This document shows, piece by piece, positions 23,823-34,968 of a DNA stretch of 64,000 nucleotides. Source of the DNA: Alisma plantago-aquatica (Eukaryota > Streptophyta > Magnoliopsida > Alismatales > Alismataceae); assembly GCA_963693085.1 (NCBI GenBank), contig OY856412.1:343245457-343309456 (forward strand), given 5' to 3'. The position numbers and the translations under genes were made by a program. Numbering within the stretch: the stretch's first letter is position 1; each line of letters opens with the position of its first letter. Below the pieces are notes generated by a model. The model had not been told where the DNA came from. It made no database searches and saw only the letters and a program-made list of their open reading frames with translations.

Positions 23823-24195
23823 CAACCGATCGGCTCATGAGATGAACCGATCGGCTCAGGTTGATGAACTGATCGGCTCAACAGGTGAGACGATCGGCTC
23901 ATGTCCAATGAACTGTTCAGCTCTCATGTTGAATCGATCGACTCATGTGATCAACCGAGATCATTTGGAAAGTCGAATTTGTTTCACTTGTACAAATTCA
24001 ATTTGGACAAGAATTAATATTTGATTAATCGGAGACAAATTTGAAAGTCAATTTGAGTTGGGCTAGGACCACGAACCGATTGGCTCAGAAGCGAACTGAT
24101 CGACTCAGGGGTCCCAACCAATTGGTTGAGGTTGAACCGATCGGCTCAACTCCCCAACCGACCATTTCATGTATGAAACAATCGGTTCAGCTGGC
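23823..24195 (+). repeat. Interspersed ACCGATCGGCTCA motif cluster in Copia-A LTR
   Basis: About a dozen irregularly spaced copies or variants of ACCGATCGGCTCA, whose core CCGATCGG is a perfect palindrome. The same cluster lies at about 30725-31105 in the 3' LTR and 62159-62548 in the minus-strand copy, with sporadic copies in the leader (25318-25500). Being upstream of the TATA box, it may act as U3 transcription factor sites (inference). Confidence 0.7.
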
Positions 24196-24288
24196 GCAAG
24201 TTGCTTGTTTTGTGGAAAATCCCGAACCCTTCTACTCTGCATTAATCCCACATTGCCCGGGATAGAGAACCCTGTCCCATGACCCTCC

Positions 24289-24298
24289 TATATATATA
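24289..24298 (+). promoter_or_regulatory. TATA box of Copia-A 5' LTR
   Basis: TATATATATA in CCTATATATATAGG, about 1.64 kb into the LTR. It is conserved at 62049-62056 in the minus-strand copy and deleted in the 3' LTR. Confidence 0.6.
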
Positions 24299-24862
24299 GG
24301 AGTATTGGGGGCTTCTCTGGTGAACAACTCAGTGCATCAGTTGCTCTGCAAAGTAGTCATTCTCTCTGGTTTTGGTAACAGAGAGAGAGCCTGAGCAAGT
24401 GCTACCTGATAAGGGAGGCACAACAAGGGAAAGACAACTACAGAAAAGAAACTGGTTGGAGGAGAGTGTGTTGGTGACTAGTATGCCAACAAGAGGGTGC
24501 GACTCCTTCTGATTCCTTGTGTGACAAGGAGATCAGAGTTCTAGGTGGTCCGTGTGGACTACTTCTGAGGCGGGAGACTTCTTCCGCTCGAAGGACACCT
24601 GTCAATCCTGATAGTCCCGGTGAGACCAGGAGTTGACAGTCCCGGTGAAACCAGGAGCTGCATAGGCACCGTCCAAGACCGGAGGTGAAGATTGTGCAAG
24701 TCGTGAGGTAACGTTTCCGAGCAAGCCTCATGACAAGGTATGCCTCTAAAAACCATCCTTCCTATTGTATAGATGTTGACACATTTCTTTTGTTCTGGGT
24801 TTGGGGAGAAGAAATTTTATTTTTATTTCCTCTGCCTTCTCTGTCTCCCCTAAACCCAACAG

Positions 24863-24875
24863 TAGTATCAGAGAC
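24863..24875 (+). other. Copia-A primer-binding site
   Basis: TAGTATCAGAGAC, one base after the LTR end; two differences from the initiator tRNA-Met PBS TGGTATCAGAGCC. Confidence 0.75.
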
Positions 24876-26319
24876 ACGTCAACTGCTCTATACTTTAGGA
24901 TTATCGATGTGATCGATTTTGGTTTGTCGCCTTTGTTTATTGCATACGATGCAAATAAAATTGGCTTTATGCATGTCCAATCCAAAATCCACAAATCCCA
25001 ATATACATAAATGATATGTAATATGAATGCACTTGATACTCGTCATCCTTAAACGAGTTTTGTGGTGGATGTATAGTGTGGTTATGGCCAATAAACCCTA
25101 TGTGTGTGCTTGGTTGTATGTGTTTGCTTGCATCTCGGTCAGTGCACCGATTCCCTATCTCCTATTCCTGATGTAACTTGAAATAATTCGAGATTTCTTT
25201 CCTACCTTTGCCCCTCCCGAATGTAACTTTGGGTTTCCCAATTCAAATGTAAATAGGATAGATCTTTTTATTTCTTGTTATGTTAAAGAATGGCAGACAA
25301 ACACGATGACTGAGAATATCGGTTCAAGGAGTGAACCGATCGGTTGGTGATCCAGATGACCGATTTGAAGAGAGAGACAATCGGGTGGCAGCCATGAAGA
25401 GATGCACGGCGACCAAGCAAACCAATCAGTTGGAGGAGCCAACCGATCGGCTGGTGGCACTCAGACGACCGGCCAAGGCGAGCAGGTCATTCATGTGATG
25501 AGTTGATCAACTCGGACGACAATAACACTTCATCTTGTACATGTTGCATGTGATGTAGACCTAGATGACCGTGATTCCTCTTGTCTCGAGTAATCACATT
25601 AGGATAGCCATAATCATCACTTTTATCGTTTCACATGTTTTCTGTGGGATATAGCATGTATATGATACACACTATATATTTTGGTGATTGGATATGTATA
25701 TGTACCTATAAAAACCAAATCCCTCATCTAAATATTAAGTCTTTTACACCTTACATTAGCGACACACATGAAAAACTTGATCGACCAAGCGTAGGTTACA
25801 CCAAAGTGTTGTGCGTCCTCTATATCATGGAAGTGTGAAGGGTAAACATGTAGGTTCTGCCAAAGCAGGGTGCATGTTTACCATGTCGGCTTTTGGGTTA
25901 GACTTAACTTGTGATTCTTAGAGTGTCTAAGCCTAGAGGCATGAAATGTTCATGGCAAGGTGTTGTGCATGTTCATTCATCAAGAGTGGCATATGATGCA
26001 ATTGGCATGATGGCCTACCTAAATAGTCAAGATTGTGGGCGATCAGCCAAAGCTGACTCATGACTTGATGAAATAAAAATATTTCCCACTAGAAGATTGT
26101 ACACTACAATCTTCTGAATTGATGGTGAGGGCTATCAATTTGAACAAAAATAGTGGGAGCGATAATTAATTAAAGTCCTAATTGTATCGTCAACTTTTCA
26201 AATCAGTCAAATAAGTCAGAATTGAATTTTGGACTAAATTGCATATATTTCCTTTTGTACTACAAATGATAAAAAACAACAATCACTTTTCATTGTGATC
26301 GGTCCTTGAAAAGGACAAG
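24876..26319 (+). other. Copia-A untranslated leader
   Basis: About 1.4 kb between PBS and gag without a convincing ORF. It carries several of the CCGATCGG-type motifs (25318-25500) typical of the LTR. I see no further structure. Confidence 0.55.
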
Positions 26320-27120
26320 ATGAATGGGACTAACTTCCACGACTACTTTAGGACATTGAGAATTATTCTCACTCAAGGGTGAAAGTTCTATGTCTTGGAT
26401 ACTCCAGTTCCAGAGGGACCTGCTCCTACCGCACCAAAGGTAGAAAGGGATGCTTACAAGAAGCATTCTGATGATGCCATTGATGCAAAGTGCTTGATGT
26501 TGTGGTCCATGAACCACGAGTTGGAGATACAACATGAGAACATGGGTGTCATTGAGATGATTCAACATCTCAAGAACATGTATGAAGATCAAGCACGACA
26601 AGAGAGATATGATGTCTCCAGGGCACTGTTCAAGTGCATCATGACAGAAGGAGATCCAGTTGGTCCTCACATGCTCAACATGATTGGGTATGTGGAGAAC
26701 CTGACGAGACTGGGATTTCCCCTGAGCCAAGAGTTGGCTACTGACATGATACTGCAATCATTGCCAGAATCCTATAGTTAGTTTGTGATGAACTACAACA
26801 TGAACAACTTTGACAAGCCATTGATAGATTTGTTAGGCATGTTGAGGACCGTCGAGACACAGATGAAGAAGGACAAACCTAAGTCTGTGATGATGATCAG
26901 CAGCAAGAAAGGCAAGTCCAAGCGCAAGGGTAAGGGCAAAGCTATGAAGGGTTCTGATGCTAGCCAGGAGCCCAAGGTGTCTTCAGCTCTCAAGGCCAAG
27001 GGAGGCATGACCAAGAGAGGCAATTTCCACCATTGTCAAAAGCCAGGACATTGGAAAAGGAATTGTCCACTCTATCTGGAAGAACTAAAGAAGAAGGAGG
27101 CGACAAACGTCTCCAACTAA
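26320..27120 (+). pseudogene. gag: Copia-A gag (UBN2-type) pseudogene
   Basis: One reading frame from ATG 26320 (MNGTNFHDYFRTLRIILTQ) to TAA 27118-27120, about 266 codons, interrupted only by TGA at 26380-26382 and TAG at 26779-26781. It carries the copia gag-like region (KCLMLWSMNHELEIQHENM, MTEGDPVGPHMLNMIGYVEN, LGFPLSQELATDMILQSLPE), a lysine-rich linker (KGKSKRKGKGKAMKG) and a zinc knuckle near 27021-27066. The knuckle reads FHHCQKPGHWKRNC, so the first cysteine of the usual CX2CX4HX4C is replaced. The protein would have packaged element RNA. The start was chosen because MNGTNFHDW-like starts are typical of the family. Confidence 0.85.
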
Positions 27121-28269
27121 AGGTGTCATGAAATAAACTTGTAACTTTTTTGAGGTATATGATACCATGATATAAAATGTAAAGCACTCAATAAATGGGG
27201 CAAATGTTTCCGTCATAGATAAGAGTACTTTAGTTTATTTTCAGACTTAAAGGCATGTAATAGAGTTTATAACTGCTATTTCATATTTGCCAATTGATAG
27301 AAACACATTATTTTTGCATATTGTATGACAATGATTGCAATTAATAAAGTTGATGTTTCAATCTCAAAAGATATGATCTTTATGGAAATGCCTTATTTAT
27401 CCTGTGGTACTTGGTATGCATAAGAAAAAATGATACCTAAAAGTTATTGATAAGTCAAACAATCAAATTAGCATAAACCATGAGAAATTCATTTCTAGTT
27501 TCCCTATGATGGATAAATCTAGACTCTTTTGGTTAGAGAACTAGTAAGAGACATGAATCTCTTAGACATGATTAATCAATCTTCACTAGTAGTAGTGGGA
27601 GAATGATTATCCTATTAGGTATTATACATGTGATGTATTCACATACCTATTGGACTTAACTCTAATACTTAAAATGGTGTTTAGAGAAATACCAATATGA
27701 ATATCTTGAAGTGTTCAAGAATATCTTAGATGAGGTACGAATTTGGTAAAGTGTTAATTCTTGATGAGATCAATGAATGAAATACTTGCACCAAATGTTT
27801 GAGATCCTTATGAGTGATTATGATAGTGTATCATATTAAACTCATGCTGAATGCATGGTGATGTCTAAATCAACAAGGAGTCATACTCTAAGAAGTTAAA
27901 GGATGATTATCAAATAACTAAGTTCTTCTTAAATAAAGGATACCCCACACTACTAAAGGACATTAAGAATCATAAGCAGTTGTGAGTTCTTATATCCTTG
28001 ACAAATACACCCTAATTATCTATGTGATGAGTTGGTCATGTGATGAGTCAACTATCTAGGTGAAAATGAGGAACCAGATTTTGAGTTAAGATTTATGACT
28101 GTTACATCCTAAATGACTTCCACATGAACCATAAGGTATGACCTTGATGGTAGCACCCATTGGGATGAAATCCATAAGTGGGAATGAGTCTTAAGCGTTA
28201 AGACACATGGATAACATTTTGCGAAGGATGATGCTTGTTGATTGCAACTTAGTGACTAAGAAATTTGGC
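27121..28269 (+). pseudogene. Copia-A pol, protease/integrase region, unreadable
   Basis: By position this should hold protease and integrase. All frames are closed by frequent stops, and no DSG active site, HHCC zinc finger or DD35E core can be read. It is either very decayed or partly deleted: the entire region between gag and the 3' LTR is only 2.4 kb, against roughly 3.5 kb in intact relatives. Confidence 0.5.
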
Positions 28270-29536
28270 ATATGGATACTAAAATTGCATTCCTATGAGG
28301 AATAAAACAAGGATGTGTATGTGACACAACCTGTAAGGCTTATGAATCCATTAATGCAAATGAAGTCTATAAGTTACAATGGAATAATCAATGTGATTGA
28401 TTAAGTACAAGCAACTCAGAGCTGGATCATTACTTTGATGATATGGTCAAAGGGTTTGACAGATATATCAAAGATAAATAAAGGATCTGTGATTTAGTGG
28501 GAGTGTATTCACATTCCACATGTTGATGTGAAATGGAAATGTTCAAAAATGGAAATCCAAAGTGGAAATTATCTACAAGGAAGATAGAGACGTTTCCTAT
28601 GAGATAGGAATAGATATCTATAGAGATAGTTCTCGAAAACCACTTCACCTAGAAAACAGAGAGCATACATTGGCAATCTATACTGAAGAGTTCAGTGTGC
28701 ACATATTCAGTGGGACAAAACTTGTCCATGTTACATGGAGTTAGTATCCCAAGGCTAAGTGTCCAATTCTTATGTAGAATGGGAACACTAAGAATAGATA
28801 TGGATCTATCATGTGTGTAATCATCCCATTATCTTGCATGTATGGACATAGCAAGAACAAAATGCATTTATCATCTTGTATGTAGGACATGACAATATGA
28901 TATGCTCATCTTGATAATTTGTATGTGGGATATGATGAGTGGATGTATGTCTAGTTCCAGTAAGGGTTACTAGAATACCATAAGAACTTGATAAGTACTT
29001 GAGAAGTACTAGTTCCATGGAAATAAGGAAGGATTCACTGTAAAGAGTTACACGGATGCGAACTTCTGAAAAGGACAGAAAATTAATCGTAATATATATA
29101 TATATATATATATATATGAGATATATATATATAAAAGTGAATGTTTGTTGATAATTGGAAATGTTCCAATAAAGCTGTTTAAAAGGAAAAGTTGAGTATT
29201 CGTGTGTTAGAGAATAGTAGTGGATACTATATGGATCTGGAAGTTCATAAGATGAACTTATAGTTATTCTGGTCATTGATGACAAGTTAGGAGTACTTGA
29301 TCATGCAATGTGGCTAAAGGTTAGCAAAGGTATACTAGATCGCATATTAGGGAGACTCCATCTCATATGTGTGATGTACAATGAAGAGATGTGAGACATG
29401 CGATTAATACCGACTTTGGCAAGGTGTTTCCATAACTCACTATGTTAGCACTAGAGTACATTAACATGTGGAACATGTTTAAAGATCACCATGAATATGA
29501 TTCAAGGGTGATTGGCTCGCAGTGAAAGTGGCAGTC
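28270..29536 (+). pseudogene. Copia-A reverse transcriptase/RNase H relic
   Basis: Frame-shifted scraps in the right order: HMDTKIAFL near 28290 (compare QMDVKTAFL of copia RT), YEIGIDIYRDSSRKPL at about 28595-28645 (compare YILGIRIYRDRSR), and SVKSYTDANF near 29035-29070 (compare VKGYTDASF of RNase H). No catalytic YVDD remains. A TA microsatellite sits inside the RNase H relic. The last 37 bp (29500-29536) carry a degenerate polypurine tract before the 3' LTR. Confidence 0.6.
29092..29134. repeat. (TA)n microsatellite
   Basis: About 26 bp of alternating AT, a GAG interruption, and about 14 bp more, located within the Copia-A RNase H relic. Confidence 0.9.
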
Positions 29537-31687
29537 TGTTGGTACGTATGCCCTGAGAGCCAATCATGGGATGATTGGTGAGATACATTAAGATTGATTT
29601 GATAAACATCAAAGGCAAGCTTCCGATTTTTTTTGGTTCAGTCATATGAGATAGTGATAGAACATATTGAATGTCTAGAGAATGATAGTACTCAATGACG
29701 TATGCTTTCAGGTTGAGGACCTGAACGATGAGATCATATGGATGCTAAGAGTTTGTACATTCTTATTATGTCCCTAGTCAGATGTCATTGTGGAAGGTAG
29801 ATAGATAGCAATGAAACACAAGACTAGATTGTGGTGTTGGTTGATGACAGACACTCATTAGTGTTGATATGGAGATATCAAACCAAACACATATGTACTT
29901 GTTAGAGAGCAAGTTTACCGGACAAGCCCACTGTGAGTTTGACACGTGTAACCATGACATGGTAGTCACATTCAGTTCTCACAATGATGGTGGTGAGTGT
30001 GATTCTTTGACCTGAAATCACTACACTCAAAACATGTCGTTGGGTACACTTTGACATCATCAAATGCAGTCCTGAAACATGGGTTATTGTAAAGGTGGTG
30101 ATTGGGTGGCTTTGACACATGGGGCTTTTGAGGAGTGAGTGATAGATATGGGATTTGTCCCTCCTGAGGGAGTTTGATATCCATGGCCACTTGATGAGTA
30201 GGATTGAGATAGGCATGTCCATGCATGTGGGAATCAGTATGTGATATTGATGTCATACATATCTCCTCCAATCTACTCTGAGATCAAGAAAGTGAATGAA
30301 CGTTGACAAGATGATTGTTCCATGTCTTGAGTTCATTTGGGATATCAGTGACAAAAGGAATTATACATTTGTTGTAAGACCATTCACCGATTGTAGGATT
30401 GAAAGTTGTTCTCCAACTTTCTATTTTGCTTGGGTAACACTGATGTGCGACTAGGCACCACTCTTTGCTTGTGAAGTCATATGTGTTATGGACTATCACT
30501 GCCAATGTGAAAAGGACCTGCAAGGTCACACACATAGGATTTAACTTGGAAGAGGAGTTTATCCACAAACCATGTTTAGATTATTTACTAAAGGATTTTA
30601 TTAGTTCAATTAAACACTCAATCAATTGATAGCTCAATATCATAGTGTACAAGGTGTTGGAACGATTGATTAGAGTATCAAATTGATTGAAACTATGATT
30701 GACTGATTTGCACAAGTGTGCTGCCCCAACCGATCAGCTCATGAGATGAACTGATCGGCTCAGGTTGATGAACCAATTGGCTCAATAGGTGAGATGATCA
30801 ACTCATGTGCAATGAACCGATCATCTCAAATGATGAATCAGTCGGCTCATGTGACCAATCGAGATCATTAGGAAAGTCGATTTTGCAAATACAATTTGTT
30901 TCACTTGTTCGAATTCGATATGGACAAAGATTAATATTTGATTAATCAGAGACAAATTCCAAAGTCAATTTGAGTTCGACCACGACCACGAACCGATCGG
31001 CTAAGAAGTGAACTGATCGGCTCAGGGGTCCCAACCGATCGGTTGAGGTTGAACCAATTGGCTAAACTCCCCCACCGATCGTTTCATGTATGAAACGATT
31101 AGTTCAGCTGGCGCAAGTTGCTTGTTTTGTGGATTGGGGGCTTCTCTGGTGAACAACTTAGTGCATCAGTTGCTCTACAAAGTTGTCATTCTCTCAGGTT
31201 TTGGTAACTGAGAGAGAGCCCGAGCAAGTGCTACCCAATAAGGGAGGTACAACAAGGGAAAGACAAGTGTTGAAAAGCAACTGGTTGTAGGAGAGTATGT
31301 TGGTGACTAGTACACCAATAGAAAGGTGCGACTCCTTTCGATTCCTTATGTGACAAGGAGATCGGAGTTCCAGGTGGTCCGTGTGGACTACATTAGAGGC
31401 AGGAGACTTTTGCTGCTCGGATGACAACTGTCAATCTCGACAGTCCCAGTGAGACCAGGAGCTGACAGTCCTAGTGAAACCAGGAGCTGCACAGACACCG
31501 TCCAAGACCGGAGGTGAAGATCGTGCAAGCTGTGAGGTAACATCTCCGAGCAAGCCTCGGGACAAGGTACGCCTCTACAAACCATCCTTCCTATTGTATA
31601 GACATTGACGTGTTTCCTTTGTTATGGGCTTGGGTAGAAGATTTTTTTTGTTTCCGCTGCCTTCTCTATCTCCCCTAAAACCCATCA
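29537..31687 (+). repeat. Copia-A 3' LTR, TATA-deleted
   Basis: TGTTGGTACG...AAACCCATCA, 2151 bp. Compared with the 5' LTR it lacks about 85-95 bp (the equivalent of about 24222-24306) including the TATA box, with a joint at TTTTGTGGATTGGGGGC (about 31125-31141). It is followed by ATCTG, the diverged TSD. Confidence 0.85.
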
Positions 31688-34134
31688 ATCTGATACCAAA
31701 TGTAACGAACCCGCCTACCGATAACCCCCAATTAAGGGAGACCCAAAGGTCATAACCTCTTTCCCAATTAACAGGATCAAAGGTTCGAAAAATAATTAAT
31801 AATTATTATGAAATTCTACTAACTAAACTGAAAACGAGTATAAAATAAAACTTTGCATACCTTTTTTAAAACTTGGATATCTACCACTATCCACATCTGG
31901 AGTCTATTCGAACTAATCCTCCTCTATACTTTAATTCTTATATAATTCCACATATGCCACTTTACTGTTTGTCCTTTTCAATCTTGCACCTAAAATGCCG
32001 ACAAACAAAATGTCGGTCAGCATATCGGAATATGTCGGTATGTGGGGACAACCAAAATTTCACAAATATGGCTAACAATGTAATTATCACAATCAAGGTA
32101 ATTAACAAGCCAACTTATGTTTTCAATGTGTCATTCTCCACCGCTTTTGCCGTATCCCTGGAATACCCCCTCTAGGGTTTCTCTTTTTCCATTGACTTAA
32201 GGCCACCTTCTCAATCTTGAGCTTGGTGCCTGGGGTCACCTCTCATGGTGCCCATTAGTCATGCAACATAGATCACCTTCTCATTCCCGAGCTTGGTGTT
32301 TGGAGTCACCTCTCATCGTGCCCATTGGTCTTCCCTCCTGGGCTTGACCTTTTTTTGCATCATCCATCAGGGTGGCATGTAGGAGTGAGAATACACACTT
32401 ATTTTACAATTATGATAATCATAGTGACTTTATAATTTGCAAGTATGAACATCCAAACTGATAGGTTGCATTCAATGTGATTAACCATATGGAAAACCCT
32501 CGGGAAACTAATGTGATTAACCATAATTAACCACATACCTGTCAGGATGATTTGAGACAGAATTAATCCAATCATTTTAAGAAATCAAATAGGCAAGAAA
32601 GAACACAAAGAGATCCTGAAATATGCATACAATTTACTATCATTAATCATGTCATCAAGATCTATTAAACCTAGATCGCTTCGTAGGGTTTCTAGTCTAC
32701 TTTTATGGTTTCCATTGCAATTAGGGTTTCTCTTCATTTACACTATTTTAAACCCTAGTTTTATATAATTACTCAAAAACCTTAATTATCTCATCTATTA
32801 TTCACAAAAGATATTAAGGTTACCCTTTAACAACATATTACCTTAGTTTCATATTAAGGGCCCAATTAAGGGTCCATTAAGTCTATCATGCCTCTTTTAC
32901 ATTAAAACTACCATTTTTAAACTTTTAATTCATGACAAGATCATCAGGCCTAATTATCATCTTTGGTTCCTTCCGGATTAACAGCTCATAGTTCATTATG
33001 ATCTAATACACATATGAACTGTATTTATCATTAATTCCATCTTTATCCATTAGAAAAACCCTAATTTCCATATTAAGGGTATTTATCCACAATTATCAAC
33101 TTTTACACTCAAAATAACTTAGAACCATCACATCTTAGCTTTATTCATGAATTTGAATAATTATATCCATTAAGAGTCATAATTACTAACATTAGGGTTT
33201 CAAGGCCCATTAAAGCTCGTTTATGCACATGGAATTCTAAATTAAACTAATTGCGTGCAAAGTTCATTCTTTTTGTTCTTAATGTACCTTTGTATAATTA
33301 GCAGGCTAATATTAACTTTAATCATCCAATAAACCCAACTAAATTCATTAATCATCTCAAAATAGGGTTTCTTAATCATCAAAGCATTAAAGTTAATAAC
33401 TTTCACTACATTTCGAATTGCAAGAGGATTTAGACTCTAAAACTATTTTTAGCGGATTCCTCTCATTTTTTTGAGCAACTTTCATATTTTACATGTATCG
33501 ATCCAAGCTAACAATAAAGAGATATAATTTTTGCAAAATTAACTTACTTGGACCAATCTGAGGCTGACACGTTAGCTAACTCATGTAACGTAGCCCTGCG
33601 TAACCCGACTGGTTTATGAACATATCAAAAGGATGAAACTGCCCTTGCATGATGACCCGACTCTTCAAGACTTGGAAGGGCATTTTAGTTCAATTGTCCT
33701 GACCTTCTTCTGCCTTGTGAAATCTCAGCCTGCCGCCGACTGGAGCTGGTCATGGGGTCATCTCCCCCATTCCCCAAGGTCTGGAGGTCGTAGGAAACCA
33801 ACACCCTACCTCCTTTGCTCTCCCCCACGCCCAGCAAGACCTCAACACATGGCTGAGACGTCCGATCTCAAGAGTGCTAGCCCTGCGATAGGAAGTGAGG
33901 TTACAAACCTCTTGTAGGTATTGTGCAATGGTTAGAGCAAGAAGATGATGGAAGAGCTTCCTTAGGTCATTGTGGGAGCATCATGCCCCCATTGTAACCC
34001 CTTCATGACACCCTTCTACTCTAGAGATAGTGCTATTCTCTAAGGTTAGGGTTTAGGCAAAAAGAAGAAGGAGAAGAGAGAAAGATGTATGCAATCCTCT
34101 TGGATTCGGCCAAGGGTTCTACCCTTTATATAGG

Positions 34135-34968
34135 TGTAACGCCCGGGCCCACTGCCCAAGGCTCTAGTAGAGTTTCAGGAATGACGACTGGCCCCAGAGA
34201 CCACCACTAGCCTTAGCTGCACGCTTTTTGTCCCCTCACGCACAAGCCAGAAGCAACTTCCCGACTGGTCACCCATCCTAGTACTACTCCAAACTCAGCA
34301 CGCTTAACTATGAAGTTCTTTAGAGATGGGCTTCCGAAAAAGGAGGTGCACCTTGGTGATATGGGTAGTCCAATCATTTCTTTTAAGATCATGTTATCCA
34401 AGGCCTCAAATCCTAGGATGTTACAATCTCCCCCACTTAGACTCTTGACATCCTCGTCAAGGCTCAACTATAAGGCCTCATAATCTCTTTCCCATTTCAG
34501 TGCGAACCCACAATGGTCCATGGACACCCAGATCCCGATCACAGAATACCAGCGCAAGGGTGGCTACGTCGACTATGGACAACCCTTTCCTACATGCCTG
34601 GACCGCACGGCTCAAGACTGGCATGCCATGCCCATGTGGGCCCCACCTACTGGAGGAGAATTGGCTCTGATACCATTTGTAATGCCCGGGCCCACTGCCC
34701 AAGGCTCTAGTAGAGTTTCAGGAATGACGACTGGCCCCACAGACCACCACTAACCTTAACTGATCGCTTTTTGTCCACTCACGCGCAAGCCAGAAGCAAC
34801 TTCCCGACTGGTCACCCATCCTAGTACTACTCCAAGTTGAGCACGCTTAACTATGGAGTTCTTTAGAGATGGGCTCTCAGAAAAGGAGGTGCACCTTGGT
34901 GATATGGGTAGTCCAATCATTCCTTTTAAGATCATGTTATCCAAGGCCTCAAATCCTAGGATGTTACA
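34135..34968 (-). mobile_element. Intact single Cassandra TRIM retrotransposon
   Basis: 834 bp, TSD ATAGG on both sides (34130-34134 and 34969-34973). LTRs 34135-34425 and 34678-34968 are each 291 bp and differ at roughly 15 positions by eye. The interior of 252 bp has a PPT side ATCTCCCCCACTTA (34426-34439) and PBS TTGGCTCTGATACCA (34661-34675). On the minus strand each LTR contains a 5S rRNA-like block, with GGTGCACC, AGTTAAGCGTGC and AGTACTAGGATGGGTGACC in 5S order (about 34268-34352 and 34810-34895). Known Cassandra elements share this layout, tRNA-Met PBS and lack of coding sequence. Confidence 0.93.
34810..34895 (-). other. 5S rRNA-like Pol III promoter region in Cassandra LTR
   Basis: The minus strand reads the 5S internal control region: an A-box-like AGTTAAGCGTGC and a C-box-like GGATGGGTGACC, separated by a GAGTAGTACTA segment as in plant 5S genes. 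It is a derived partial copy, not a functional 5S gene: the 5' part is diverged and the 3' stem partner is missing. Confidence 0.8.

Larger units (their letters stand above)
22649..24861 (+). repeat. Copia-A 5' LTR, 2213 bp
   Basis: TGTTGGTATG...AAACCCAACA. It is followed at 24863 by a tRNA-iMet-like PBS. It has close relatives at 29537-31687 and, on the minus strand, 61516-63736. Confidence 0.88.
22649..31687 (+). mobile_element. Copia-A: Ty1/copia element, Tork-like gag, pol decayed
   Basis: LTRs 22649-24861 and 29537-31687 both start TGTTGGTA and end CCCAACA or CCCATCA. The flanks CTCTG and ATCTG (one mismatch) split the PBS region of LARD-1b. The order on the plus strand is LTR, PBS, gag with UBN2-type sequence, a heavily decayed pol, and a second LTR. 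The gag resembles the family of plant copia elements with FHDWYRNLR-like starts and PGHWKRNC zinc knuckles, which I place with Tork-like lineages (family inference). The element is dead: stops in gag, no intact pol, TATA-less 3' LTR. Confidence 0.85.

Noticed and set aside
33633..33917. 94-codon ORF in LARD-1b LTR
   Set aside because: No conservation in homologous LTR 5841-9206 and no recognisable domain.
34268..34352. Functional 5S rRNA gene
   Set aside because: Only the internal promoter part resembles 5S rRNA; the 5' and 3' parts do not complete a 119-121 nt gene, and it sits inside an LTR.
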